From: Geosporobacter subterraneus DSM 17957
GTDB lineage: Bacteria; Bacillota; Clostridia; Peptostreptococcales; Thermotaleaceae
DNA: 64,000 nt
Assembly: GCF_900142145.1 (NCBI RefSeq)
Contig: NZ_FQZV01000015.1
Coordinates: 21,011 to 85,010 of the forward strand
Reading direction: 5' to 3'
The position numbers and the translations under genes were made by a program. The notes below the pieces were generated by a model. The model had not been told where the DNA came from. It ran no database searches and was given only the letters and a program-made list of their open reading frames with translations. Below, piece by piece: positions 53,050-62,402 of this stretch (position 1 is its first letter; every line of letters starts with the position of its first letter).

Positions 53050-54234
53050 CTATTTAGCAGAGTATTTTTGTTGGAAAACGTATTCTCCATTCACAATCTT
53101 GATAATGGCAGCATCCTTACCTTCTGGATTGTGGGTATCCTTACTGATTGTGATTTGACCTGTAATTCCTTTTACGCTGGCAGTTTCAAGATTATCTCTT
53201 ATAGCCACAGGATCTAGACTGTTTGCACTATTTACAGCTGCCTCTAACAGCTTTACTGCATCATATGCTAAGTATCCATTTAGCTCTACCGGTGTATTGT
53301 ACTTTGCACGGTAAGCCGCTTTGAAGTCCTGCACTTCAGGATCTTCGAAATCCAGGTGGTTTACAAAATAGCTGCCTTCAACAGAATCCTTTGCCATTTC
53401 CAATAAAACATCAGATGGCCACCCATCTCCACCCATTAATACAGCATCAATACCCAGTTCTCTTGCTTGATTTGCACTTAAAGCAACTTCTTTAAAGAAG
53501 TATGGCATAAAAATCACATCTGGTTTAGCTTCTTTAATTTTACTTAACTGTGGTCTAAAATCTACGTCCCCAAACTTAAAGGCTTCCTTGGCTACAATCT
53601 GTCCGCCCTTTTCTACAAAATACTTTTCAAAGAACTCTGTCAATCCCTGAGAATAATCATCTGCAACATCATAGAGAATTGCAGCTTTGTCAAATCCAAG
53701 GACTTCTGATGCATAGCCCGCTGCAACAGCTCCCTGATATGGGTCGATAAAGCATACTCTAAAATTGAAAGGCTTAACCTTTCCATCAACAACTGTAACC
53801 TTTGGGTTCGTTGCAACAGTAGCGATATCAGAAACTTTCATTTCCTCCAGTACTGAAGATATGGCAATAGCCTGACCGCTGGCATTCGGACCGATAATCG
53901 CAACAACCTTATCCTGCGCAGTTAAACGTTTTACTGCATTGACTGCCTCCGTTGCATCTCCACGGGTGTCATATCCAATAACCTCTACCTGCTTACCTAA
54001 CAATCCACCCTTAGCATTGATTTCTTCAAACATCATTTTTACGGTATTCAGCTCACATTGTCCCCATACTGCCTGGTCGCCGGACAAAGAACCAATCCAG
54101 CCAACCTTGACAACTTCTTGAGCAGGTTCAGTTCCTGCAGCAGGCGCATTTTGAGTTTTCGGAACACAACCTACAAGAACTAAAGTAAAGATCAAAAAAG
54201 CTACGAATAATAAATAACCAGTTTTCTTTTTCAT
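53050..54234 (-). CDS. livK: Branched-chain amino acid-type ABC transporter substrate-binding lipoprotein
   Basis: A 394-residue periplasmic-binding-fold lipoprotein. The lipobox LVGC has its Cys at residue 23. The domain pattern GWIGSLSGDQAVWGQCEL, INAKGGLLGKQVEV, VVAIIGPNASGQAIAI and VLMGGDGWPSD fits type I binding proteins for Leu/Ile/Val or amides such as urea. The ligand cannot be told from sequence. GGGGGAG lies four bases before ATG 54234. It is the first gene of the operon. 54235-54464 before it holds no gene I can see. Confidence 0.93.
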   Translation of the reverse strand: MKKKTGYLLFVAFLIFTLVLVGCVPKTQNAPAAGTEPAQEVVKVGWIGSLSGDQAVWGQCELNTVKMMFEEINAKGGLLGKQVEVIGYDTRGDATEAVNAVKRLTAQDKVVAIIGPNASGQAIAISSVLEEMKVSDIATVATNPKVTVVDGKVKPFNFRVCFIDPYQGAVAAGYASEVLGFDKAAILYDVADDYSQGLTEFFEKYFVEKGGQIVAKEAFKFGDVDFRPQLSKIKEAKPDVIFMPYFFKEVALSANQARELGIDAVLMGGDGWPSDVLLEMAKDSVEGSYFVNHLDFEDPEVQDFKAAYRAKYNTPVELNGYLAYDAVKLLEAAVNSANSLDPVAIRDNLETASVKGITGQITISKDTHNPEGKDAAIIKIVNGEYVFQQKYSAK

Positions 54235-54464
54235 CTTTCTCCCCCTTAAATTGTTTTATGATATGCTTTAGGATAAAGCTTATCCCCCTCCCACCTATTT
54301 TATTGTCCTACCTATGTAAATAGGCACCGGAAATAATTAATTTTTTGTAACATTTTCTTCTTCCCTTTATTATAAATCTTTTTGATTTTATTTGGTACTC
54401 TATAATAATCTTCATATGTAAAAATGTTTTTATATTTAGAATTTTCAATACATTTTTCAAAAAA

Positions 54465-54492
54465 AAAGATAGAGAAAAAATTCTCTATCTTT
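54465..54492 (-). terminator. Terminator overlapping the DEAD-box helicase stop
   Basis: AAAGATAGAGAA / TTCTCTATCTTT, 12-bp stem, 4-nt loop, followed by a minus-strand T-run. Confidence 0.88.
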
Positions 54493-56071
54493 GGTTTGCA
54501 GGTTCGGCATTTATCTTTTTTCCTTTGATCCTCATCTTATTTAGTTTCTTTACCAGCTTAGCTGCATGACTTTTAGGAACCTCTACAAAAGCATATTTGT
54601 CAAACAAATCGATGGTACCAACTTCTCGTCCCGATATGCCGCCTTCATTGGCAACGGCACCTAGGATATCCGCAGCCCTTACACGATCCCTTTTGCCAAT
54701 ATTGATAAATATTCTGGCTTTATCGGATTCTGTTGCTCCCGTATCTTCGAACAAATCTTCGCTTTGTTCGACTAAACCGGTACGTTCTTTCTCCATAATG
54801 ATTTTTGCTAGAGCAGCTGCAACTTCAATAGAACTGTATTCTTCAGATAATGCTTCCGTAAGTGAGATATAAGGTGTTAGATGTCCGGCTTCAATAGTAG
54901 ATACAATTCTCTTTTTAAATAGCTCTCTTTGTCTCTCTGCTAAATCATTTACCGATGGAATAGGTTTACGGCGAATTTTGGATTTTGTAAACCGTTCAAT
55001 ACTCTTCAATAGTCCAATCTGTCTGCCGGTAACAAAGGTGTAGGTTACTCCCGCTTTACCTGCTCTACCAGTTCTTCCAATACGGTGCACATAATACTCC
55101 AAATCCTCCGGGATATCGTAATTGATCACAATATGGACATTATTTACATCTAAGCCCCTTGCAGCTACATCTGTTGCAACCAATAGATCTACCGTACCTT
55201 CTCTAAACTTTTTCATAACCCGGTCCCGCTGGCTTTGCTTTAAATCTCCATGGAGACCCTCTGAAAAATAGCCCCTGCTCTGAAGGCTCTCAACCAGTTC
55301 ATCCACACCTTTTTTCGTTCTGCAGAAAATAATGGTCAGACCCTCTTTTTCCATATCCAGCAATCTCGTTAAAACCTCCAGCTTTTCATGGGGCCTAACC
55401 TCATAATAATATTGCTCTATCTGAGGAACCGTCAAAACCTCATGAACTACCTTAATTTTCTTTGGGTTTTTTTGATAATTCTGTGCTAAACTTTCAATCT
55501 CTTTTGGCATTGTGGCTGAAAACAACAAAGTTTGTCTATCCTCTGGGGTCTCCTGCAAAATTCTTTCAATATCCTCTAAGAACCCCATGTCCAGCATTTG
55601 ATCCGCTTCATCCAGTACAACCGTATGCACATGATTTAATTTTATGGTTTTTCGGTTAATATGATCGATCATTCTACCCGGTGTACCTACAATAATTTGT
55701 ACCCCAGCTTTTAATGCCTTGATTTGCCGCTCAATAGGCTGGCCCCCATAGATAGCCAAAGTTTTTACTCCCGATAGATACTTTGAAAATTTGCTTATTT
55801 CATCGGCTACCTGTACAGCTAATTCTCTGGTAGGCGTTAAGATTATGGCTTGTGGTCCTTTAACCTCTGGAGAAATTTTTTGAATAACAGGCATACTAAA
55901 GGCTGCTGTCTTACCTGTACCCGTCTGTGCCTGACCGATAATATCCTTTCCTTCCATTACTGCCGGCATAGCAGCCTTCTGGATCGGTGTGGGTTCCTCA
56001 TAACCTAGGGCATTAATAGCCTTTAAAATTTCCGGCATAAGACCTAGTTCTTTAAAAGTAATGTTGTTCAT
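54485..56071 (-). CDS. DEAD-box RNA helicase with DbpA-type RNA-binding domain
   Basis: An ATP-dependent RNA helicase of the CsdA/DeaD group. Motifs in order: Q motif (FKELGLMPEI... with PTPIQ), AQTGTGKT, PTRELA, GTPGRM, VLDEADQML, FSATM, ATDVAARGLD and YVHRIGRTGRAG. The C-terminal 75 residues (ARIFINIGKRDRVRAADILG; AFVEVPKSHAAKLV) form a DbpA-type RNA-binding domain that targets rRNA. 528 residues. The start site is rather weak (GGAGAG 11 bases before ATG). A role in ribosome assembly or cold growth is likely. Confidence 0.93.
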   Translation of the reverse strand: MNNITFKELGLMPEILKAINALGYEEPTPIQKAAMPAVMEGKDIIGQAQTGTGKTAAFSMPVIQKISPEVKGPQAIILTPTRELAVQVADEISKFSKYLSGVKTLAIYGGQPIERQIKALKAGVQIIVGTPGRMIDHINRKTIKLNHVHTVVLDEADQMLDMGFLEDIERILQETPEDRQTLLFSATMPKEIESLAQNYQKNPKKIKVVHEVLTVPQIEQYYYEVRPHEKLEVLTRLLDMEKEGLTIIFCRTKKGVDELVESLQSRGYFSEGLHGDLKQSQRDRVMKKFREGTVDLLVATDVAARGLDVNNVHIVINYDIPEDLEYYVHRIGRTGRAGKAGVTYTFVTGRQIGLLKSIERFTKSKIRRKPIPSVNDLAERQRELFKKRIVSTIEAGHLTPYISLTEALSEEYSSIEVAAALAKIIMEKERTGLVEQSEDLFEDTGATESDKARIFINIGKRDRVRAADILGAVANEGGISGREVGTIDLFDKYAFVEVPKSHAAKLVKKLNKMRIKGKKINAEPANQR

Positions 56072-56276
56072 GTTTTTATCAACTCTCCAATTCTTTATTC
56101 TTGCTGAAACACAGCTTTTATAGTCTCATCTAGCAAAAAACAATCAGCTTATATGAATTATTATTTTCATTGGATTTCTTTTTATCCCTTTTCTAGTACA
56201 AGCCATCATAAAAATAGCCACAATATCATATAATGTACCAGTACACTTAATGAGTAAATCCACTGGAGGGCTCCGC

Positions 56277-56756
56277 ATGCTGCCGATTTACACAAAAAAC
56301 AAGGGAAGAGAAACCTTCCCTATTACAGAAAAAATTAATGCATCTAAGTTAATGAATTTTGTCAAAGCCTTACAAGATATTACCAGATATAAATTTCATT
56401 GTCAAGTTTATACGAAAAATATAGGTAACATTTGGTCCTTTAAATATACAGCGCTAAATAAGATCCTGATTACGATCAGCTTCCATGATGATTTCCACGA
56501 AGACGATTCTTATATTTATATTCAGGATTTCATTTTTCCAAAAAGCTGTAGGGAAAAGAAAATAGACCAAAAAGCTTTAAGGCTTTTCCTTCAATACTTT
56601 CAATCCCTAAATTTTGACAGGATTCGTTTCCGTCTAGACAAAGAAGACAATAGAATACTATGTCAGCATTTTCCTTTTAAGCAAACACATTCAGAGGAAG
56701 CATCTATGTCTCTGAAGACAGTTTTCATCCCCCACAATGCCGATAGCAGCTTTTAG
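56277..56756 (+). CDS. Hypothetical protein, no recognised family
   Basis: A plus-strand ORF of 159 residues from ATG 56277 (MLPIYTKNKGRETFPITEKI); TGGAGGG lies six bases upstream. An ATG at 56250 would add nine residues and has no site. It is soluble and mixed alpha/beta, with aromatic-rich stretches (DITRYKFHCQVYTKN; FIFPKSCREKKIDQKA). No signal peptide. It lies alone between the helicase and the PsiE-like gene and is convergent with the latter. Whether it is widely conserved is unknown to me. Confidence 0.65.
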   Translation: MLPIYTKNKGRETFPITEKINASKLMNFVKALQDITRYKFHCQVYTKNIGNIWSFKYTALNKILITISFHDDFHEDDSYIYIQDFIFPKSCREKKIDQKALRLFLQYFQSLNFDRIRFRLDKEDNRILCQHFPFKQTHSEEASMSLKTVFIPHNADSSF

Positions 56757-56804
56757 TATAATAGTATTCCCAGGGAAATATCGATTTTTAAAAAACTATT
56801 CCTG

Positions 56805-57428
56805 TTATTCATGGGAAACTAATACTTTTTCAATTAATCCCTCATTCATTTTTACCACCCTAATCCGTGCACTTGAAACTACATATTCTGCCCCTTCATA
56901 AATGGGCTTACAGGTTGTAAGGGATAGATGCGCTACAACTCCCCCTATTGTATTGCCTAAGTTGACAGGTATGTTAACTCCGATGGCACTGTTGGCTTCT
57001 TCAATGGGTGTTGCGGCAGAAAAAACCTGGCCGCTTCTTTCATTAAAAGTTTCACGTATAAATAAATATTTTCTAATGGCGAAAACTGCTGCAATCGCAC
57101 CTACTCCCATCAAAAAGTCCATCATGCTGTTGCTGTAAATCAACATCTTTCTTGCGATTGCATACAATACTACTTCAAGTACACTCCCAGTTGTATGCAA
57201 TACCAGCATGATGACCAGCTCTACCCCTACAACCAGAAGTAATACATGCCCAAGAAACTTCTGAAATACATCATAGGTTTCAAATGTATTGGTATGAAAG
57301 ACTAGACCTAAGTACTTTACCAGGTCGATCATTCCGATAATGATTGCTAAAGTAATAAAAGCAGCCAGCAGGATCTCTAGATAGTAGGTTAATTTTAAAA
57401 TCCGCCCTTTAAACCGATTAATTTTCAT
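56805..57428 (-). CDS. PsiE-like membrane protein with C-terminal soluble domain
   Basis: A 207-residue protein. Four hydrophobic segments span about residues 15-35, 56-80, 84-92 and 103-120. The first two and the HTTGSVLEVVLYAIARKMLI region resemble phosphate-starvation-inducible PsiE proteins. The last 80 residues (INIPVNLGNTIGGVV type: GVNIPVNLGNTIGG; VVSSARIRVVKMNEGL) form a soluble extension that short PsiE proteins lack. GGGAGG is before ATG 57428. Function unknown; no PhoP box is seen upstream. Confidence 0.6.
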   Translation of the reverse strand: MKINRFKGRILKLTYYLEILLAAFITLAIIIGMIDLVKYLGLVFHTNTFETYDVFQKFLGHVLLLVVGVELVIMLVLHTTGSVLEVVLYAIARKMLIYSNSMMDFLMGVGAIAAVFAIRKYLFIRETFNERSGQVFSAATPIEEANSAIGVNIPVNLGNTIGGVVAHLSLTTCKPIYEGAEYVVSSARIRVVKMNEGLIEKVLVSHE

Positions 57429-57593
57429 GATTTCCCTCCCACCTTTTCAAAGTATTATTTGAAATTAGATTTAAAAATACTTAAATGGTAATTCTCCATC
57501 TATTTTTTTATTGCAATTTTTATGCCATAATCTTTTTATGGAATATATTTACTTAAATATGTGTATTTACAGCTTTTTCAGGTAAATGTCAAA

Positions 57594-57621
57594 AGGAGAA
57601 CCTTTATGAAAAGGTTCTCCT
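57594..57621 (-). terminator. Terminator downstream of the AcoR-like gene
   Basis: AGGAGAACCTTT / AAAGGTTCTCCT, 12-bp stem, 4-nt loop, then TTTTG on the minus strand. Region 57429-57593 has no gene visible. Confidence 0.8.
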
Positions 57622-57632
57622 ATGCTATAAAT

Positions 57633-57692
57633 GTCCTATTATAATACACATGCATCCTTATATATTGTCCTACAGCGTCCTATTATAATACA
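57633..57692. repeat. Two exact 16-bp direct repeats at the 3' end of the AcoR-like gene
   Basis: GTCCTATTATAATACA occurs at 57633-57648 and again at 57677-57692, 44 bases apart; the second overlaps the stop codon of the regulator. A related copy is at 59781-59800 before the same gene. The core TATTATAATA is itself palindromic, as expected for a protein site. Confidence 0.65.
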
Positions 57693-59698
57693 TTAGTTCC
57701 ATTTTGGGTCACCCGGATGTTATACTTTTCTAGTTTCCTATATAAGGAGCTTCTGCTGATGCCTAAGGTCTTGGCAGTTTTTGCAACATTGCCCTCTAGC
57801 TGCTGTAAGGTATCCATGATGGTTATCCTTTCCACCTCATCAAGGGTTAACAGACTTTTCATAGCTTTTCCCCCATGGATTTCCTTTGAAACACTAAAGG
57901 AAGAGGGTATATGCTGAGGCCCCAGTACTTCACCGTCATTAACAAAGTTCATGATCTGCTGCAGAACATTTTGCAGTTCCCTGACATTTCCGGGCCAATC
58001 ATGACTTTTGAGGACCTGATAAAAGTTGCTGCTGATTCCAGGGATTTCTTTGTAGAAGGTTTTACTAAACTTTTCTATAAAATAATCGATAAGGAGCTTT
58101 AAGTCTTCTTTTCGTTCTCTTAATGATGGGATTCTGATAGGCGTTACATTTAATCGGTAATATAAATCCTGCCTGAAGTTACCCTTCTCCACTTCATTTT
58201 TTAGATCTTTGTGGGTGGCGGCTATGACCCGAACATTCACCGGGATCACATTATGTCCTCCAACTCTTACTACTTCCCTAGTCTCAAGCACACGGAGCAA
58301 ACTTACCTGTGCATCTAGAGGCATGTCCCCGATTTCATCCAAAAAAATAGTACCTCCGTCAGCTAACTCAAATTTGCCTGGGTGCCCACCTCGCTTTGCC
58401 CCTGTAAAAGCACCTTCTACATAACCAAATAACTCACTGGCTACCAGTTCTCGAGGGATTGCTCCACAGTTTATAAAAATAAATGGGCCCTTCCTTCTGC
58501 CACTGGAATTGTGAATAGCCTGTGCAAAAAGCTCTTTCCCCGTTCCACTTTCTCCCTGCAGCAAAACAGTTGAATTGTTTCGGGCTGCCATCATCCCAAT
58601 TCGTTTAGCCTCGATGATCTGGGTATTATCCCCTAATATATCCTCAAACACAAACCTAGCCTCAGCACCAACAATTTTATTAATCAAGTTATGGACTTTT
58701 TTCAACTCCCTAAAGGTCATAACAATTCCCTCAACCCGATGATTAATCTGATCCTTGATTGGTGTAATGGTAGAAATGCAAAAAATAGTTTTTCCCGTTT
58801 TTGTCTTAAGATGTATCTCCTCTTCAATAAGACCAAATCCAGTTTCTAGTACATTCATGATTTTCTTTTCACTATCCTTTGCAAGAATCAATGATAGAGA
58901 GTTTCCTATAACTTGTTTTTCAGTTACATTTAACATTTTTCGTGCCATTAAATTTATATCTGTTATATTGCCTTCATTGTTTATGGAAATCAGGCCATCG
59001 GATATCGATTCCATAATTGCATGAAAATGTTGATTCGCCAACATTAGTTGGCGGTTCATACTGTTAAACTTTAGTTGATTCTCAATGGCTTCACATGCAG
59101 CAACAACCATCCCCAATGTATGAGGATGTACCTTTTCATGAGATCCTGTAAGGCTTAAAATACCTATCACTTTTCCTTTGACGTTTCGTATAGGTGCTGC
59201 GGAGGAAGTCCAACCGTGATATTGTCTGCAATAATGCTCAGCAGCAAAGACCTGAATAGCCTCTCCAATAACTAAAGCTGTTCCAATAGCATTTGTACCG
59301 ATTACATCTTCACGGGCACAACAGCCGGGAGTTATGTTCAGGTTTCCATGTTTTTGAACCAAGTCTTCGTCAGCGATGGAAGATAAGATATACCCTTCGG
59401 CATCCGCAAGCCTTACGATCAAACCTGAACTCCCGACTAGTTTATATAAACTGCTGATGAATGGTTTAACAGTCTCTAGAAAATCATGATATTGTTTAAG
59501 TTTTTGCGACAGTTCCTCATCTGTCAGCTTAACCTCAATAATCCTCGTATGGGGATTTATATGATAGGATCGGCTTCTCACCCAAGAATCTGCTATAACA
59601 CTCCGAATTAAATCTCTTTCCAGGATATTTCTCTCAGTAAAAGCTCTCCATGCAGCATAAAATCCGTGGTTTTTATGGAGCATTTCTTGATTAGGCAT
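57683..59698 (-). CDS. AcoR-like sigma-54-dependent transcriptional activator
   Basis: A 671-residue enhancer-binding protein. Domains: an N-terminal GAF-type sensor (GLIVRLADAEGYILSSI; AAEHYCRQYHGWTSSAAPIR), a PAS domain near residues 225-335, the AAA+ core with Walker A GESGTGKELFAQAIH, the sigma-54 contact GAFTGAKRGG, and FLDEIGDMPLDAQ, then a Fis-type helix-turn-helix (NVAKTAKTLGISRSSLYRKL). Such proteins switch on acetoin, alcohol or amino acid catabolism. No obvious sigma-54 operon lies beside it, so its target is unknown. GGAGG is seven bases before ATG 59698. Confidence 0.92.
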   Translation of the reverse strand: MPNQEMLHKNHGFYAAWRAFTERNILERDLIRSVIADSWVRSRSYHINPHTRIIEVKLTDEELSQKLKQYHDFLETVKPFISSLYKLVGSSGLIVRLADAEGYILSSIADEDLVQKHGNLNITPGCCAREDVIGTNAIGTALVIGEAIQVFAAEHYCRQYHGWTSSAAPIRNVKGKVIGILSLTGSHEKVHPHTLGMVVAACEAIENQLKFNSMNRQLMLANQHFHAIMESISDGLISINNEGNITDINLMARKMLNVTEKQVIGNSLSLILAKDSEKKIMNVLETGFGLIEEEIHLKTKTGKTIFCISTITPIKDQINHRVEGIVMTFRELKKVHNLINKIVGAEARFVFEDILGDNTQIIEAKRIGMMAARNNSTVLLQGESGTGKELFAQAIHNSSGRRKGPFIFINCGAIPRELVASELFGYVEGAFTGAKRGGHPGKFELADGGTIFLDEIGDMPLDAQVSLLRVLETREVVRVGGHNVIPVNVRVIAATHKDLKNEVEKGNFRQDLYYRLNVTPIRIPSLRERKEDLKLLIDYFIEKFSKTFYKEIPGISSNFYQVLKSHDWPGNVRELQNVLQQIMNFVNDGEVLGPQHIPSSFSVSKEIHGGKAMKSLLTLDEVERITIMDTLQQLEGNVAKTAKTLGISRSSLYRKLEKYNIRVTQNGTNVL

Positions 59699-59780
59699 AA
59701 ATGCACCTCCAATAGGCTTTGCATAAACATTCTTCCTAGAGTATATTTTATATGATTAACCCTTTATACTGCAACAAATA

Positions 59781-59800
59781 TGTCCTATAATGTTACATTT
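59781..59800. promoter_or_regulatory. Third copy of the regulator-flanking motif
   Basis: GTCCTATAATGTTACATT, starting at 59782, matches about 17 of 20 positions of the copy at 57677. It lies about 83 bases before the regulator's start, a plausible place for an autoregulatory site. Confidence 0.4.
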
Positions 59801-59842
59801 TCCAATTATACTGCAGTTTTTGGCGTTTCACTTACCACAAAG

Positions 59843-59882
59843 AAAGGGATAGCAGCAAAGTTAACTTGCTTGCTATCCCTTT
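59843..59882 (-). terminator. Terminator after the BNR-like gene
   Basis: AAAGGGATAGCA / TGCTATCCCTTT, 12-bp outer stem with further pairing GCAA/TTGC inside. The T-tail is short (CTTT). Confidence 0.75.
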
Positions 59883-59892
59883 TCTTCTATAC

Positions 59893-61149
59893 CTATTTCC
59901 GCGGCGGAAACAAAAACCCCCTTCTTCTTCGGTTAAAATAACTCTCTATTTGTTCAATTCTCTCCTCTAATTCAGTAAGTTTTTCCAATATTTCTGCCAG
60001 ATTCTCCTGTTCAATATTCTCACGGCTTAATTCAACAAAAGGTTGATCTTGGTTTTCTGTAGCATTCAATATCTCATCAGCCTCCTCTTCTCTTTTTTTT
60101 TTGCTAACAAGGGGTATTTCTACAGCCTTTTCTATAGGTCCAAATCCGAGGAAAGTAAAATCAGGAAAGTCCTTTCCGTAGGAAAAATTCAACTGATAGG
60201 CACGATCAATGATTCTAGGGTTTATGGAATATTTGTAGCGGACAAAGACACCCTCTTTTGATTCCCCCCATTGATAGGGCACGCTCCATGTTAAGCCATT
60301 ATCCTCTGAATAGCTGCTGGCTACATAGTCATACTCTGTCCATACATTCCAAATCCTATGGTTAAACAGGATTAAAGTAGGATAAGAGCAGTTTCCCGGA
60401 TTAGATAATTCATTTTCTGAATGCTTAACCACTTTGTTTCCTATCAGCTTATATCTTTCGTGTTTTACCACTAGATTTCCATCTATATACTCGCTGTAAG
60501 TAAGATGCAGCTCCTCTTCATCTAATAGCAAAAAGTCTAAGTATAATTTATCATTTAATCCACTGGTTAGCTGCAGTGTATCCTTCCATCCATCAACTGA
60601 TCCATCGAATCTTTTCAAAAATATTTGTTCTGTCCCGTTGAGCAAATTATAATATCCAAGAATTAATCCCTGCCCGCTGCGAATAACCTGAAAAGGATTC
60701 AACAATACCTTAACCCGGATATCTCCCAGTTCAGTGTTGATCCACTCTTCTTCCATTTGATACAAAGAGCAAATACGGTATACTTTGTTGCTCTCAGCAG
60801 AAGGCAGACAATAGACTATATTCAATCCATTTTCCCAGGCGATAACATTTAAGTTATAAACATTTATACCTTCTGAATCCAATAAAACTTGATCCTCCCA
60901 TATTCCTGACCGATAAGTAAACAGCAGCAGCTTTCCTTCTTTTTGTTGACAAATAAGATAAATGGTGTCGTTTTTATCAATTTCTACATCAAACTCTGGT
61001 ATACATCCTTCCACTAAAATCTCCTTCTCCATTTTCTTTGTATACTTATAAAAACAAGCATAAATGATTTTTTCATTGTCCCAACGGAAGCTGTGTATGT
61101 TGCCTGCTTGGTCCGTAACCAGTACATTTTTTTGATTTGCAAAGGGCAT
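59893..61149 (-). CDS. BNR/beta-propeller-like protein with coiled-coil tail, unknown function
   Basis: A 418-residue protein. Repeated blade-like segments carry Asp-box patterns (SYSEDNGLTWSVPYQWG is the clearest) across residues 1-330, so a beta-propeller is likely. It has no signal peptide. The tail has a charged linker (KKKREEEADEIL), a coiled coil (EILEKLTELEERIEQIESY) and the basic end RRRRGFLFPP. AGGAAGGTG precedes ATG 61149. It is divergent from the cysteine-rich gene at 61386, and the two may be expressed together in the mother cell. Family not firmly known. Confidence 0.7.
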   Translation of the reverse strand: MPFANQKNVLVTDQAGNIHSFRWDNEKIIYACFYKYTKKMEKEILVEGCIPEFDVEIDKNDTIYLICQQKEGKLLLFTYRSGIWEDQVLLDSEGINVYNLNVIAWENGLNIVYCLPSAESNKVYRICSLYQMEEEWINTELGDIRVKVLLNPFQVIRSGQGLILGYYNLLNGTEQIFLKRFDGSVDGWKDTLQLTSGLNDKLYLDFLLLDEEELHLTYSEYIDGNLVVKHERYKLIGNKVVKHSENELSNPGNCSYPTLILFNHRIWNVWTEYDYVASSYSEDNGLTWSVPYQWGESKEGVFVRYKYSINPRIIDRAYQLNFSYGKDFPDFTFLGFGPIEKAVEIPLVSKKKREEEADEILNATENQDQPFVELSRENIEQENLAEILEKLTELEERIEQIESYFNRRRRGFLFPPRK

Positions 61150-61385
61150 AGCTTCACCTTCCTATCAAAATTGTTTTTGCACAGTTGTTCTTTAAAGTAA
61201 CACTTTAAAAAATAAGACATATTATGATATTGCAGTAGACAAATATTTTTTCACTTCACTCTAATCCTATGAATGCCTGGCAAAAGTTATGCTATATTCG
61301 TACAAGAAGAGTAGCAGAAATTTATAGACAGAATATACTAAAATTAGAAAGGGTAGTCTTAATATCATAAAAAGGAGGAAAATTT

Positions 61386-62363
61386 ATGGCAAATACAAAT
61401 AAGCCACTATACAGTCTTGCACTTCCTGATAAATGCTGTACTGCTGAAACAGGATGCTTCTTTGACGGTTCCTTAAGAAATGTCGTTTCTGAGCCAATAT
61501 ATGTACAAAAGGTATATGATGCTGCACTATTTAACTTACAAGGATTAACAACAGTTACCGGCCAGCCTTTCACACCTGTGTTGGGTGCAGGAGCTAGAAT
61601 TCTTAGGATTTTAGATGTCCGCTGCAGAAAATTCTTTAATCCTGCAAATATCAATGACCCAAGAAATTTGGTCGCTACTCCTACAACAACTGTAGCAGGT
61701 GCAGAATTTGTTCAAGACGGCTGCGGTAGACCAGTAACTGTCATCGGACCTGATGGGACTGCTTCAGAAAATCTATTATTTGTAGATACAGAAGAATGCG
61801 ATGAATTAGGAAAGGGCACCCCTATATTTGGCACACAAAGCATTGAAATAACAGGTAATGTAATCGTTGAAATTGATGCAGTCATAGCTGATCACAAAAA
61901 GTGCGAAAAAACTGTCACCTTATCGGCAAATGTCCCCATTGCTAAAGAAGGGGCACCCCTTGTTTTGACAAACTTTTTTGAATTGTGTATTCCCTCAGTT
62001 TTTGACACTGCCTTCTTACCACGTTTTACTGAGTTTTGCAATATCTCCTGTGAATCAAGACTCGCTACAAACAGCATCATGAGAGATATCATGATTGATC
62101 CAAATACAGGGGCTGTAAGAGTCAATTTAATTATTGCTCTCTGCGTAACCTGCGAAAAGAAAATTGTAGTTCCTGTACAGCTTTGCGTTCTTTCAACAGG
62201 ATTCCCAGTATTACAAGCAGATGTATCCCCAATTTGCACAACCTTCCCGCAATTGTTCCCTGATCAAATAGATAAAAAGCGCCCATGCCCACCGAGAAAA
62301 TGGAGCGAGGAGGGCTTAGAGGCAAGCGCAGAAGGAACAGTAGAAGAAGCATCTCTCGAATAA
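61386..62363 (+). CDS. Cysteine-rich protein, possible spore surface component
   Basis: A 325-residue protein with 15 cysteines, several near each other (PDKCC, CVTCEKK, EFCNISCESR). The N-terminal EPIYVQKVYDAALFNLQGL is like a segment seen in clostridial spore-associated DUF3794/SipL-type proteins. A beta-rich middle follows and the C-terminus is acidic (EEGLEASAEGTVEEAS). It has no signal peptide, so it would be mother-cell made and crosslinked by disulfides if it is a coat protein; this is inference. AAAGGAGG-type site before ATG 61386; terminator after it. 61150-61385 upstream has no firm promoter call. Confidence 0.7.
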   Translation: MANTNKPLYSLALPDKCCTAETGCFFDGSLRNVVSEPIYVQKVYDAALFNLQGLTTVTGQPFTPVLGAGARILRILDVRCRKFFNPANINDPRNLVATPTTTVAGAEFVQDGCGRPVTVIGPDGTASENLLFVDTEECDELGKGTPIFGTQSIEITGNVIVEIDAVIADHKKCEKTVTLSANVPIAKEGAPLVLTNFFELCIPSVFDTAFLPRFTEFCNISCESRLATNSIMRDIMIDPNTGAVRVNLIIALCVTCEKKIVVPVQLCVLSTGFPVLQADVSPICTTFPQLFPDQIDKKRPCPPRKWSEEGLEASAEGTVEEASLE

Positions 62364-62371
62364 ATAAAAGA

Positions 62372-62402
62372 AGAGATTCCTCTCATGGAATCTCTTTTTT
62401 TA
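62372..62402. terminator. Terminator between convergent genes
   Basis: AGAGATTCC / GGAATCTCT, 6-nt loop, followed by a T7 run on the plus strand. It ends the gene at 61386 and lies at the stop of the convergent deacetylase gene. Confidence 0.88.
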
